A DNA stretch of 64,000 nucleotides, from the NCBI RefSeq assembly GCF_025840185.1, contig NZ_JAMPJU010000008.1:62001-126000 (forward strand), in the 5' to 3' direction. Within the stretch, counting starts at the first letter, position 1; each line of letters begins with the position of its first letter. The notes below the pieces were generated by a model that saw nothing but the letters and a program-made list of their open reading frames with translations, was not told the DNA's origin and did no database searches. The position numbers were made by a program, and so were the translations under genes. This document shows positions 41,057 to 49,335 of this stretch, one piece after another. Origin of the DNA: Brenneria izbisi (GTDB lineage Bacteria > Pseudomonadota > Gammaproteobacteria > Enterobacterales > Enterobacteriaceae).

Positions 41057-42517
41057 ATGACAATAACTCCTCAACAACTAATCGCGCTATCGCCGCTGTT
41101 GATCGTAGGATTGACGGTAGTGGTTGTGATGCTGTGCATTGCGTGGCGACGCAACCATTTTTTCAACGCAACCCTGGCGGTTATCGGCCTGAGCATAGCT
41201 TTGCTGTCACTTTACTTCGTCGGCCAGGCAGGGCCAACCGATGTCACTCCGCTGTTACGGGTTGATGGTTTTTCCAGGCTTTATACCGGACTGGTGCTGG
41301 TCGCTAGTCTGGCAACCTGTACTTTTGCTTATTCGTGGCTGGAAGGTTATGCGGATAACCGTGATGAGTTCTATCTGCTGGTGCTGATTGCCGCGTTAGG
41401 TGGAATTGTATTGGCAAGCGCCAATCATCTTGCGTCGCTGTTTATCGGTATTGAATTGATTTCACTGCCGTTATTTGGGCTGGTCAGCTATGCCTACCAC
41501 CAGGCGCGTTCGCTGGAGGCAGGCATCAAATACATGTTGCTATCGGCCGCATCGTCGTCTTTCCTGCTGTTCGGTATGGCGCTGGTGTATGCGGAGTCGG
41601 GCGATCTGACTTTTGCCAGTCTGGGGCAGAGTCTGAGCGACCAGCGCATCCATGAGCCGCTGTTGCTGGCTGGTTTGGGTATGATAATCGTCGGTGTGGG
41701 CTTTAAACTATCGCTGGTTCCTTTTCAACTGTGGACGCCGGACGTTTATCAGGGCGCGCCAGCGCCGGTTTCGACCTTCCTGGCAACCGCCAGCAAAATC
41801 GCCATTTTCGGCGCGGTGATGCGTTTGTTCCTCTATGCGCCGATGGTGGACAGCGATTCAGTCAGAATAGCGCTTGGCGTGATTGCGCTCGCTTCGATTG
41901 TGTTTGGTAACGTGATGGCGGTTTCGCAGAGCAGCATCAAACGTTTATTAGGTTACTCCTCTGTGGCGCACATGGGATATCTGCTGGTCGCGTTGATCGC
42001 GGTGCAGAGTCATCAGTTGGCGCTGGAAACCGTCGGCGTCTATCTGGTGGGCTATCTGTTCGCCAGCCTGGGCGCTTTTGGCGTCGTCAGTTTAATGTCC
42101 AGTCCGAGCAATGATCAGGAGGCGGATTCGCTGCTTTCCTACCGTGGGCTGTTCTGGCGCAAACCGGTATTGTCCGCGGTGATGACGGTGATGATGCTGT
42201 CACTGGCCGGTATCCCAATGACGCTGGGCTTCTTTGGTAAGTTTTATGTATTGGCGGTGGGCGTCAATGCTGAACTTTGGTGGCTGGCTGGCGCCGTTGT
42301 GCTGGGTAGCGCGATTGGTCTTTATTATTACCTGCGGCTGATGGTCAGTCTCTATCTGGATGCACCGCCGGTGTTAAATCGTGATGATGTGTCGGGAAGC
42401 TGGGCATTAACGGCTGGCGGCGCGGTAGTCGTGATTTCAGCAATAATGGTACTGATCCTGGGCTTTTACCCGCAACCGCTGATTTCGCTGGTGCAGTTGG
42501 CCCAGCCCATCATGTAA
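41057..42517 (+). CDS. nuoN: NADH-quinone oxidoreductase subunit N
   Basis: The third antiporter-like subunit, 486 aa (E. coli 485), the last nuo gene. Features include the [20 protein letters not shown] glutamate helix, the [20 protein letters not shown] lysine helix and a discontinuous helix near [19 protein letters not shown]. It begins 6 nt after nuoM. A strong terminator lies 28 nt after its stop. Confidence 0.97.
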   Translation: MTITPQQLIALSPLLIVGLTVVVVMLCIAWRRNHFFNATLAVIGLSIALLSLYFVGQAGPTDVTPLLRVDGFSRLYTGLVLVASLATCTFAYSWLEGYADNRDEFYLLVLIAALGGIVLASANHLASLFIGIELISLPLFGLVSYAYHQARSLEAGIKYMLLSAASSSFLLFGMALVYAESGDLTFASLGQSLSDQRIHEPLLLAGLGMIIVGVGFKLSLVPFQLWTPDVYQGAPAPVSTFLATASKIAIFGAVMRLFLYAPMVDSDSVRIALGVIALASIVFGNVMAVSQSSIKRLLGYSSVAHMGYLLVALIAVQSHQLALETVGVYLVGYLFASLGAFGVVSLMSSPSNDQEADSLLSYRGLFWRKPVLSAVMTVMMLSLAGIPMTLGFFGKFYVLAVGVNAELWWLAGAVVLGSAIGLYYYLRLMVSLYLDAPPVLNRDDVSGSWALTAGGAVVVISAIMVLILGFYPQPLISLVQLAQPIM

Positions 42518-42544
42518 AACAGTAAACAGAGAGTTCTGGTGGAT

Positions 42545-42582
42545 AAAAACGCCGCTGATGAGGATCAGCGGCGTTTTTTTAT
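42545..42582 (+). terminator. Intrinsic terminator of the nuo operon
   Basis: AAAAACGCCGCTGAT (42545-42559) pairs with ATCAGCGGCGTTTTT (42564-42578) around a GAGG loop, followed by more T. Confidence 0.95.
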
Positions 42583-42677
42583 TTAGGAATGATCTGGTCG
42601 TCATTTGACAACGGAAGTGCTCAGAATTGTCTATAGTTACTCAGACAATCACTTTTTATAACAAGAGGGAAAACTTT

Positions 42678-42989
42678 ATGGCAGCAGCAAAGCAACAGCC
42701 TGAAGAAATCCGTGTTGATGACGATCTGAAACTTTTGTCTGATACGCTGGATGAGTTATTGCGTTACTCAGGGGATCAGGCCGACAAAGCCTATCTTGAC
42801 CTGAAGAAAGGAGCGGAAAAAGCCTTACAGGAAGTGAAGTCGCGCATTGGTGCAAGCGACAGTTACTATGCTCGGGCAAAAAAGGTTGCGGATAAAGCGG
42901 ACGTTTATGTGCACGACAAACCCTGGCATGGTATCGGTATCGGCGCGACTGTCGGGCTGGTTATGGGGTTGCTGTTGGCCAAACGCTAG
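42678..42989 (+). CDS. elaB: ElaB/YqjD-family tail-anchored membrane protein (DUF883)
   Basis: A 103-aa protein. Helical, charged residues 1-80 (DDDLKLLSDTLDELLRYSGDQADKAYLDLKKGAEKAL) are followed by the family hallmark HDKPWHGIGIGATVGLVMGLLLAKR, one glycine-zipper membrane helix ending in KR. In E. coli, YqjD and ElaB sit in the inner membrane and bind 70S ribosomes in stationary phase. The ATG at 42678 follows AAGAGGGA and gives the usual length; an earlier in-frame codon (42627) overlaps the promoter zone. The closest E. coli match in memory is ElaB. Confidence 0.88.
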   Translation: MAAAKQQPEEIRVDDDLKLLSDTLDELLRYSGDQADKAYLDLKKGAEKALQEVKSRIGASDSYYARAKKVADKADVYVHDKPWHGIGIGATVGLVMGLLLAKR

Positions 42990-43040
42990 CTTGTGTATGT
43001 GATGAATCATTTGCGCCATAAGATAGCTGGTACAGGAATG

Positions 43041-43046
43041 TATAAT
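43041..43046 (+). promoter_or_regulatory. Consensus -10 of a possible mini transcription unit
   Basis: A perfect TATAAT lies 52 nt after the elaB stop. No good -35 is seen at 16-18 bp. The predicted start would be near 43053. AATCACCTG (43044-43052) overlaps this element and has a perfect inverted copy, CAGGTGATT, at 43085-43093. Confidence 0.4.
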
Positions 43047-43098
43047 CACCTGTTTTTGACTTGTTAATTCGGCAACATCAAAAGCAGGTGATTCATGT

Positions 43099-43146
43099 AT
43101 GAAAAATCGTGCTGCTGGGTATTGGCGGAGTCTGTTTAAAAATTGA
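43099..43146 (+). CDS. Candidate 15-codon small ORF, unknown
   Basis: ATG at 43099 with AGGTG at 43086-43090 (8 nt spacing) opens a frame encoding MKNRAAGYWRSLFKN, basic and weakly amphipathic. A second ATG at 43095 in another frame gives a 14-codon peptide with poorer spacing. I do not recognise either. The ribosome site lies in one arm of an inverted repeat with 43044-43052, so it could be masked in a longer RNA. Support is limited to a consensus -10 upstream and a strong terminator downstream. Confidence 0.3.
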   Translation: MKNRAAGYWRSLFKN

Positions 43147-43151
43147 TTTAT

Positions 43152-43170
43152 ATGACAATGTGATTGTCAT
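43152..43170. promoter_or_regulatory. Perfect 19-bp dyad, possible operator
   Basis: ATGACAATGTGATTGTCAT consists of two perfect 8-bp arms around GTG. A further TGACA half-site follows at 43176-43180. It has the look of a transcription factor operator; I cannot assign the factor. Confidence 0.4.
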
Positions 43171-43313
43171 CATTCTGACAAACCTTATGTGGCATCAAAA
43201 TATATGAGCATTATCATATTTTTTTACACTGGAGGAAATAAATCTGGTTGTTTTTCCAGGGCAATGTTAAGTTGAATATAGCTATTTTCTAGGATTGTTA
43301 CTGCTGAGCAGGC

Positions 43314-43372
43314 AAAACCTAAACATTTATCGTATTGGCAACAAGCGATAAATGTTTAGGTTTTTTTTTACC
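43314..43372 (+). terminator. Strong intrinsic terminator without an annotated upstream gene
   Basis: AAAACCTAAACATTTATCG (43314-43332) pairs over 19 bp with 43346-43364, followed by a run of T to 43369. It works only on the plus strand. The nearest plus-strand gene is elaB, 325 nt upstream, so it ends either a long elaB 3' region or a separate small RNA or small ORF transcript. Confidence 0.85.
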
Positions 43373-43637
43373 TGTTATTTATGAATAGAGGAGTGAATTA
43401 CATCTATTATCCAAAATAGCGAGTCGCCGTTATATTTGTTCGACATAAAACGAAGCAAGGCGATTTTATATTGCCGCTCTATTGTTATGGGTATTAAAAA
43501 TTTGACGTTCTTTTATTCAAAATAGCGGCTTAGCCAGAGTCAGCGCTGGAATGCGAATTTCTGCAACCGATGGATGTTACAGCGACTGGCAACAGAGTTG
43601 GGATGATCCATATGATAACAACATTAAAGAGGTAACC
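43373..43637. other. Leader region of the alkylsulfatase gene
   Basis: A 265-bp spacer. A direct repeat CAAAATAGCG occurs at 43422-43431 and 43518-43527. The alkylsulfatase promoter must lie here, but no convincing -35/-10 pair was found. Confidence 0.45.
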
Positions 43638-45602
43638 ATGAATCTAATCAGTCGGTTAAGTCCATTGGCTGCTATCCTTGTTACAGCGATCTTCGTCGCC
43701 GGCAACAGTGAGGCGGCCGCAGATCTGACTGTTAAACCTGCGTCATCGGCGACGATTGCTGAGCAGATACGCATTAAATCCGCTTTGCCAAGTGATAACG
43801 GGCAAGATCTTGAATTTGCCACGCGTGGATTTATCGCTACCCGAAAGGATCCCATCATTCGTAATCAGAAAGGGGACGTTGCCTGGGATCTGTCTGCATT
43901 CGATTATGTAAAAGGCGATGCGCCAGCCTCAGTACATCCTGCTCTTTGGCGTCAGATGGGGTTGCTTCGTCACCATGGCCTTTATACCGTCGGGGAGGGC
44001 ATATGGCAGGTTCGCGGGTTCGATGTGTCAAACATGACGATAGTGCGCGGCAAAACGGGATGGATCATTATCGATCCCCTGACGACGCGCGAGACGGCCG
44101 CCGCCGCCCTGCAACTGATTAACGATACGCTGGGACACCGGCCCGTGACGGCGGTAATGTACACGCATTCTCACGGCGATCACTTTGGCGGCGTGCGCTC
44201 GATTGTCGACGAAAATGACATTAAGTCCGGCAAAGTCAGGATCTATGCGCCCAAAGGTTTTACTGAAGAGAGCGCAAGCGAAAATATTATGGCTGCGCCG
44301 GTAACCGTCCGGCGCGGTGTATTTCAGTTTGGCATCGGCATCAAACCTGGCCCGTTGGGTAATATGGGAACCGGGCTGAGCGCGAGTGCGCCCGCCGGTG
44401 AATTAACGCTGATAACGCCAACCGATATCGTTGAACAGACCGGGGAAAAACGGACTATCGATGGCGTTTCGTTTGAATTTCAGATGGTTTCCGGCAGCGA
44501 GGCGCCAGCGGAATTCAACGTTTATATAGAGGTTCCCAAAGTTTTCCTTTCTGCCGAAATTTCAGTCTGCGCGATGCATAATATTCTGACGCCGCGCGGC
44601 GCAAAGGTTCGGGATGCGAAGCTCTGGGCGGGTTACCTGGACGAAGCGTTGCAACGGTATGGCAAGCGTAGTGATGCCCTCATCGCTAGCCACTGTTGGC
44701 CGCGTTATGGGCAGGACGAAATAAGCAATTTACTCGCATCCCAGCGAGATAATTACCGTTATCTCCATGACCAGACCGTCCGGCTGATGAATCGGGGGCA
44801 GACGCCGGCTGAAATCGCCGAAACGTTGACCCAGCCGGAGCAGTTATCGCGTGAATGGTTCAATCATGGTTTCTATGGCGCTTATAAACATAATGCGAAA
44901 GCAGTTTATCAGTATTACCTAGGATGGTACGACGCGGTGCCGGCCAATCTGGATCCGCTGCCGCCGGAAGAGCGCGCCAAACGAATGGTGGAAGTTATTG
45001 GCGGCGCCGGTAAGATCCTTGCTACTGCACGTAAGGCAATGGACGCGGGAGACTATCGCTGGTCATCAGACTTATTAAACCAACTGGTGTTCGCTGAACC
45101 TGAGAATACGGATGCCCGTGCGATGCTGGCTGACAGTTACGAACAACAAGGCTATCAAGCGGAGAGCGCTTTATGGCGCAATCAATTTCTTGCCGCCGCC
45201 AATGAACTGCGCAACGGACGGATAAAACCCATGCTGACTCAGAATCAGGACATGTTGGTGGGCGTACCGACGCAACTGCTGCTGGATTCGGTCGCCACGC
45301 GTTTTGCACCGGAAAGACTGGGTGACAAGCTGTATTTCAATATTGTCATGCCTGAGCGTGAAGAAACTATCAGCGTAGAGTTGACGGGAACGGTGATGTT
45401 AGTTCGTCCGGGAGCAAGCCCATCAGCCGCCGCGACCATTACCGGGCCGCGTACTGAGATCCTGGATATGTTGTTTCCAAAGAAACCGTTGGCGGAACTG
45501 GAAAAACAAGGGCTTAATGTGAAAGGTGATCGTGCTGCGGTACAGAGGTGGCTAGAGGCCATCGATCCTGAGTTCAATGACTTCAATATTGCGCTGCCTT
45601 AG
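43638..45602 (+). CDS. Exported alkylsulfatase of the SdsA/YjcS metallo-beta-lactamase family
   Basis: A 654-aa hydrolase expected to release sulfate from alkyl sulfates such as SDS. A Sec signal peptide (MNLISRLSPLAAILVTAIFVAGNSEA) is followed by the metallo-beta-lactamase domain with THSHGDHFGG, the di-zinc motif, then an APAEF glutamate and an AE pair, an alkylsulfatase dimerisation region and a C-terminal SCP2-like domain (about 530-650). The start at 43638 has AAAGAGGT upstream; a codon at 43551 would bury the signal. Compared with family motifs I remember (AENATHxLHN and HHWP), this protein reads AEISVCAMHN and SHCWP, with Cys at two usually His positions. Confidence 0.85.
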   Translation: MNLISRLSPLAAILVTAIFVAGNSEAAADLTVKPASSATIAEQIRIKSALPSDNGQDLEFATRGFIATRKDPIIRNQKGDVAWDLSAFDYVKGDAPASVHPALWRQMGLLRHHGLYTVGEGIWQVRGFDVSNMTIVRGKTGWIIIDPLTTRETAAAALQLINDTLGHRPVTAVMYTHSHGDHFGGVRSIVDENDIKSGKVRIYAPKGFTEESASENIMAAPVTVRRGVFQFGIGIKPGPLGNMGTGLSASAPAGELTLITPTDIVEQTGEKRTIDGVSFEFQMVSGSEAPAEFNVYIEVPKVFLSAEISVCAMHNILTPRGAKVRDAKLWAGYLDEALQRYGKRSDALIASHCWPRYGQDEISNLLASQRDNYRYLHDQTVRLMNRGQTPAEIAETLTQPEQLSREWFNHGFYGAYKHNAKAVYQYYLGWYDAVPANLDPLPPEERAKRMVEVIGGAGKILATARKAMDAGDYRWSSDLLNQLVFAEPENTDARAMLADSYEQQGYQAESALWRNQFLAAANELRNGRIKPMLTQNQDMLVGVPTQLLLDSVATRFAPERLGDKLYFNIVMPEREETISVELTGTVMLVRPGASPSAAATITGPRTEILDMLFPKKPLAELEKQGLNVKGDRAAVQRWLEAIDPEFNDFNIALP

Positions 45603-45631
45603 GTTTAGCGCGCCCTTATCATGGTGACGAG

Positions 45632-45684
45632 AAACAGGTTATCGGGGGAGCCATTTGCCCCGGATACCGCCGGTAACCTGTTTT
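45632..45684 (+). terminator. Probable terminator of the alkylsulfatase gene
   Basis: AAACAGGTTA (45632-45641) pairs with TAACCTGTTT (45674-45683), with an inner CGGGG/CCCCG stem, and TTTT at the end. It lies 29 nt after the stop, in the convergent junction with the TreC-like gene. Confidence 0.7.
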
Positions 45685-45739
45685 ACTGACAAATGGTTAA
45701 AGCGCATGTGGCGGATTGCGGCAAGCCAACGCTAACCAC

Positions 45740-47437
45740 TTAAACCTTATCCTCTTTTTCCGCGATGCCTTGCACCCAGTAAATCGCTTCAAAAGCGCGT
45801 AGCGTCAGTGTAGCGGGGTGGACGGCGGCATCGGCATAATTACTCATTAGCAACCGCCAACGGCGGCAGTCGGTGATGATAACTGGCGAGGGCTGCCAGT
45901 GTTGCGGTTGTTTGGCGAGATTCGCCAGAACCAATAGCCGCTGTCCGTTCCAGCACCGCTGATAGCACCAGATAGAGGGATGATCGGGCAGGAGATCCTG
46001 ATAATTGCCATGCGTCACGAGCGGGAGCGTTTTACGCATCATGATCAATTGCTGATAGGTATAGAAGACCGAGTTTTGATCGGCCAGCGCCTGTTCGGTA
46101 TTAATATGCGGGTAATTTTCGCAAGGTTGCAGCCAGGGGACGCCAGCGGTAAAACCGGCATTTTTACTGTTATTCCACTGCATCGGCGTGCGGCTGTTAT
46201 CACACGAGGGGGCGGCGAGGATCGCCTGCGGTTGTTCATCCGACGGTGCGCCGTCGTGCCGTTCGGCAACCCTATTCAGACTTTCCGCTTCCTGATACTG
46301 GCTCAATGTCGTGTCGCCGGGATTGGTCATGCCGATTTCTTCTCCCTGATAAATATAGGGCGTTCCCTGCATACCGTGCAGTATCATCGCCAGCATTTTG
46401 GCCGACTGAACCCGGAATTCGCCTTCGTCGCCGAAACGTGAAACGATACGGGGATGATTGTGATTGCACCAGAAAAGCGAATTCCAGGCATGCTGGTGCA
46501 TGCCCTGCTGCCATCGGTTCATTATCTGTTTCAGCTTAATGAAGTCCGGTTTTGTTAAGGCCTGCTTTTCACCATTGGCGTAATCAATTTCCAGATGCTG
46601 GAAATTGCAGATCATGGACAGTTCGCTGCCATCCAGCGCCGCGTAACGGCGAGCATGCTCAAGCGAAGCGGATAACATGTCTCCTGCGGTCATCAACCCA
46701 CGTGGCTGGAATACCTCCTGACTGAATTCTTGCAGATAGTCATGGATGCGAGGGCCATCGGTATAGTAGCGCTCTCCGCCGCCTTGTTCATCGTCAGGGA
46801 AATCGGGGTGTTTGGAGATCAGATTGATTGCATTGAGGCGCAATCCGTCGATGCCTTTGTCCGCCCAGAATTCACACACTTTTTTCAATGCGCCGCGTAC
46901 CCGCGGATGTTCCCAATTGAGGTCGGCCTGTTCGGTGGTAAAAAGATGCAGATAATATTGCTGGCTTGCGGCATGCCATTGCCAGGCCGAATCGCCGCAT
47001 TTGGCGCGCCAGTTATTCGGCGGGGCTTTGTCGTCGCCATCGCCATCGCGCCAGATATAAAAATGGCGGTAGGCGCTGCGACGTTCTTGTGCCGCCTGAA
47101 ACCAGCAGTGTTGTGTAGATGTGTGGTTAAACACCATATCCATCAGGATGCGAATACGGCGTTGGTGCGCCTCGGCAATTAATTTTTCCATATCCGCCAT
47201 GGTGCCGTAAGCGGGATCGATAACGCAGTAGCCAGCGACATCATAACCGTTATCAACTTGCGGCGAGAGGTAAACCGGGGTGATCCAGATCGCATCAACG
47301 CCCAGCCGCCGCAGATAATCGAGACGTGAGATGATTCCCCTGATATCACCCACGCCATTGCCGGTACTGTCCTGAAAGCTCTTCGGATAGATTTGATAAA
47401 TCACGCCATTTTGCCACCAGGGGACGGATGTCGTCAT
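45740..47437 (-). CDS. TreC-like GH13 protein lacking all three catalytic carboxylates
   Basis: A 565-aa relative of trehalose-6-phosphate hydrolase (E. coli TreC, 551 aa). It aligns along its length: PWWQNGVIYQIYPKSFQDSTG, QVDNGYDVAGY, DMVFNHTSTQH, YLHLFTTEQADLNWEHP and the beta-sandwich C-terminus. The GH13 catalytic positions are changed: the nucleophile Asp is Asn202 (GLRLNAINLI), the acid/base Glu is Asp253 (MTAGDML), and the transition-state Asp is Asn327 (WCNHNHPRIV). The frame is intact, with AAAGGAGA ahead of the ATG at 47437. No treB or treR lies nearby. By family knowledge it should not hydrolyse glycosides normally; a binding or regulatory role is only a guess. Confidence 0.88.
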   Translation of the reverse strand: MTTSVPWWQNGVIYQIYPKSFQDSTGNGVGDIRGIISRLDYLRRLGVDAIWITPVYLSPQVDNGYDVAGYCVIDPAYGTMADMEKLIAEAHQRRIRILMDMVFNHTSTQHCWFQAAQERRSAYRHFYIWRDGDGDDKAPPNNWRAKCGDSAWQWHAASQQYYLHLFTTEQADLNWEHPRVRGALKKVCEFWADKGIDGLRLNAINLISKHPDFPDDEQGGGERYYTDGPRIHDYLQEFSQEVFQPRGLMTAGDMLSASLEHARRYAALDGSELSMICNFQHLEIDYANGEKQALTKPDFIKLKQIMNRWQQGMHQHAWNSLFWCNHNHPRIVSRFGDEGEFRVQSAKMLAMILHGMQGTPYIYQGEEIGMTNPGDTTLSQYQEAESLNRVAERHDGAPSDEQPQAILAAPSCDNSRTPMQWNNSKNAGFTAGVPWLQPCENYPHINTEQALADQNSVFYTYQQLIMMRKTLPLVTHGNYQDLLPDHPSIWCYQRCWNGQRLLVLANLAKQPQHWQPSPVIITDCRRWRLLMSNYADAAVHPATLTLRAFEAIYWVQGIAEKEDKV

Positions 47438-47653
47438 GAAGATCTCCTTTTTGAAATCAAACATTTGCCGGCGGTTCGCAACCAATGCCTTTTAGGGAGC
47501 CGGTGAGCGCCGGCGCGAATGAACGTCGCGGTCACCATCGCCAGATATAAAGAAAGCATAGCGCATTGTTGTGTTTTGATTGGGCAGCATTCAGCGGCAT
47601 CAATCTGGCTGATCTTTCCGTCAAGGGAGGGGAAAATGCGGGGCAGCGGCGTT

Positions 47654-47682
47654 AAAAAAGTCGCCTGCGTTGAGGCGACTTT
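47654..47682 (-). terminator. Intrinsic terminator of the phzF-like / rimL-like pair
   Basis: AAAGTCGCCT (47657-47666) pairs with AGGCGACTTT (47673-47682). Read on the minus strand, the stem runs into TTTTTTAAC. It lies 11 nt after the stop of the acetyltransferase gene. Confidence 0.9.
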
Positions 47683-47693
47683 ACCGAACGGTG

Positions 47694-48224
47694 TCAGTCG
47701 GGATAGTGATAGATGTTCTGGTCGAAATCACGATCGCCGATTCTTTCCGCCTTCTTATCCAGCCGATAAAAACCAAAGCCGAGTCGCCGGGCCAACGCAT
47801 TGCTGCGTGAGTTTTCAACCGCCGCCTTGATGATACAGCGATCAACGATGCCAGCGGCGCGGTACGCTTCGATCATGGTGGTCACCGCCTGCGAAACGAT
47901 ACCTTTGCCTTCAAAGGATTGTGCAATCCAATAGCCAATCTCGCCGGTTTTATTCTGGATGCTATTAAAGGAAACGATACCAGCGATCACATCATCCCAG
48001 CGAATCACATATACCGCCGCAACTCTGGCCGCGAACGCCTCCCGGTTGGTTTTGATCGTCTTGAGTGAATCATCAACGCAGGTCACGGAATCAGGCCAGG
48101 GCAACGTTCTTCGCAGGCGCGGCTTCTCTTGTTGGATCAAGGCAAAAATTGCCGCGGCGTCGCGCTCATCCTGAATACTTAAATGCAGATGCGGCGGGTG
48201 ATGTAATTCGGCGAGTGTCTCCAT
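47694..48224 (-). CDS. GNAT acetyltransferase, RimL-like
   Basis: A 176-aa GNAT-fold protein resembling RimL, which acetylates the N-terminus of ribosomal protein L12. Similar segments include VISFN-like IVSFNSIQNKTGEIGYWIAQSF, the acetyl-CoA loop EGKGIVSQAV, and NSRSNALARRLGF. The similarity to E. coli RimL is moderate, so another amine substrate is possible. The ATG at 48224 follows AAGGAG; six in-frame codons upstream are ignored. It lies 45 nt downstream of the PhzF-like gene on the same strand, so the two are likely cotranscribed. Confidence 0.85.
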   Translation of the reverse strand: METLAELHHPPHLHLSIQDERDAAAIFALIQQEKPRLRRTLPWPDSVTCVDDSLKTIKTNREAFAARVAAVYVIRWDDVIAGIVSFNSIQNKTGEIGYWIAQSFEGKGIVSQAVTTMIEAYRAAGIVDRCIIKAAVENSRSNALARRLGFGFYRLDKKAERIGDRDFDQNIYHYPD

Positions 48225-48269
48225 TGTAGCTCCTTCAATCAATGTTGTTGTCCTTCCGTATCATGATAT

Positions 48270-49151
48270 TTACGCTTGCAGTGTACCGTCGATAATGGTC
48301 ACGCTGTGTCCGCCCACCCAGGGTTCATTGTCCAGATAAGTGATGAACAGCCGACCATCACTGTGGCGCTTGACGCCCTGGCGGACGCTGTAGCCCAGTT
48401 TATCGGCAATGTTGTCCGGGTAAAGCTGATGCCGCAGAAGCGCGGCTATGCAGGCATTAGCGCTGCCGGTGACCGGATCTTCCTTTAACACATCCAACTC
48501 AGTATAAAAGGCACGTACTTCGTAATCTGCTGGCGTGGCATGATCATGAGGACCGTAAATGGCGATGCCGTCCGTGTGACAACGTTGCACTAACATTGCC
48601 AGCGATGAAGCGTCAGGCGTGATAGCCAGACAGGTCGTGGCGCAGTCCAGACGAATAACCAGCCAACGAATTCCCATATTGACGTTGGCTGGCGGATAGC
48701 GTTTATCGATTTTGCTGCTGCCGAGCGTGCGCTCCAGCAACGGATACAGTCCGCTGTCGAAGGGCTCGATAGCGGCTGGCGGCACATGAAAAGCCAACAT
48801 GCCGTCATCCCCGATATTAACCGGCACCAGACCGATGCCGCATTGCTGGACGATCTGGCCGGGCGTTTTGGTCTGTAACCCGGATTCTAATAAAGCGTGT
48901 GCTGAACCGAGCGTCGGGTGACCGGCAAATGGAAATTCGGTTTCCGGGGTAAAGATCCGCACGCGATAATCGGCCATTGGATCGGTGGGGGGGAATAAAA
49001 ATGTCGTTTCCGATAAGTTGATCCAGCGGGCGATCTGTTGCATTTGCTCGTCACTCAGCCCATCCGCCTCCATGATGACCGCCAGCGGATTGCCCTTGAA
49101 AGGCTGCCTGGTGAAAACATCGATTTGTTTAAAACGGCGAGTTAATGGCAT
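48270..49151 (-). CDS. PhzF-family isomerase/epimerase-like protein
   Basis: A 293-aa protein with the duplicated diaminopimelate-epimerase fold of the PhzF family. RRFKQIDVFTRQPFKGNPLAV opens the first domain, and NLSETTFLF carries the catalytic Glu (residue about 47, equal to PhzF Glu45). FPFAGHPTLGSAHALL and DPVTGSANACIAALL are the two signature loops. Genuine PhzF acts in phenazine synthesis; no other phenazine gene is nearby, and most enterobacterial members have unknown substrates. The function is therefore left open. Confidence 0.88.
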   Translation of the reverse strand: MPLTRRFKQIDVFTRQPFKGNPLAVIMEADGLSDEQMQQIARWINLSETTFLFPPTDPMADYRVRIFTPETEFPFAGHPTLGSAHALLESGLQTKTPGQIVQQCGIGLVPVNIGDDGMLAFHVPPAAIEPFDSGLYPLLERTLGSSKIDKRYPPANVNMGIRWLVIRLDCATTCLAITPDASSLAMLVQRCHTDGIAIYGPHDHATPADYEVRAFYTELDVLKEDPVTGSANACIAALLRHQLYPDNIADKLGYSVRQGVKRHSDGRLFITYLDNEPWVGGHSVTIIDGTLQA

Positions 49152-49335
49152 AGGTTATTCTTCCTCTGTTTTTTATAGACTGTTTCTCATCGACCATTTT
49201 TATCAACCATTTCTCACCAATCGTTCGTCTCAATCCTGCATTGCCGGTTAAAGATTGCGCAAAACTAGCCGCGATTATGAGGCGCTTTTGTGGCATAATG
49301 CGTGCTAAATCACATTTTTTACTTGAGTAAGCGCT

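Noticed and set aside
43381-43431. A 12-codon ORF starting ATG at 43381
   Set aside because: There is no usable ribosome site upstream, and it lies directly after a terminator; probably chance.
45740-47437. Calling this gene treC or an active alpha-glucosidase
   Set aside because: The overall fold matches TreC, but all three catalytic carboxylates are substituted, so an enzymatic name would mislead.
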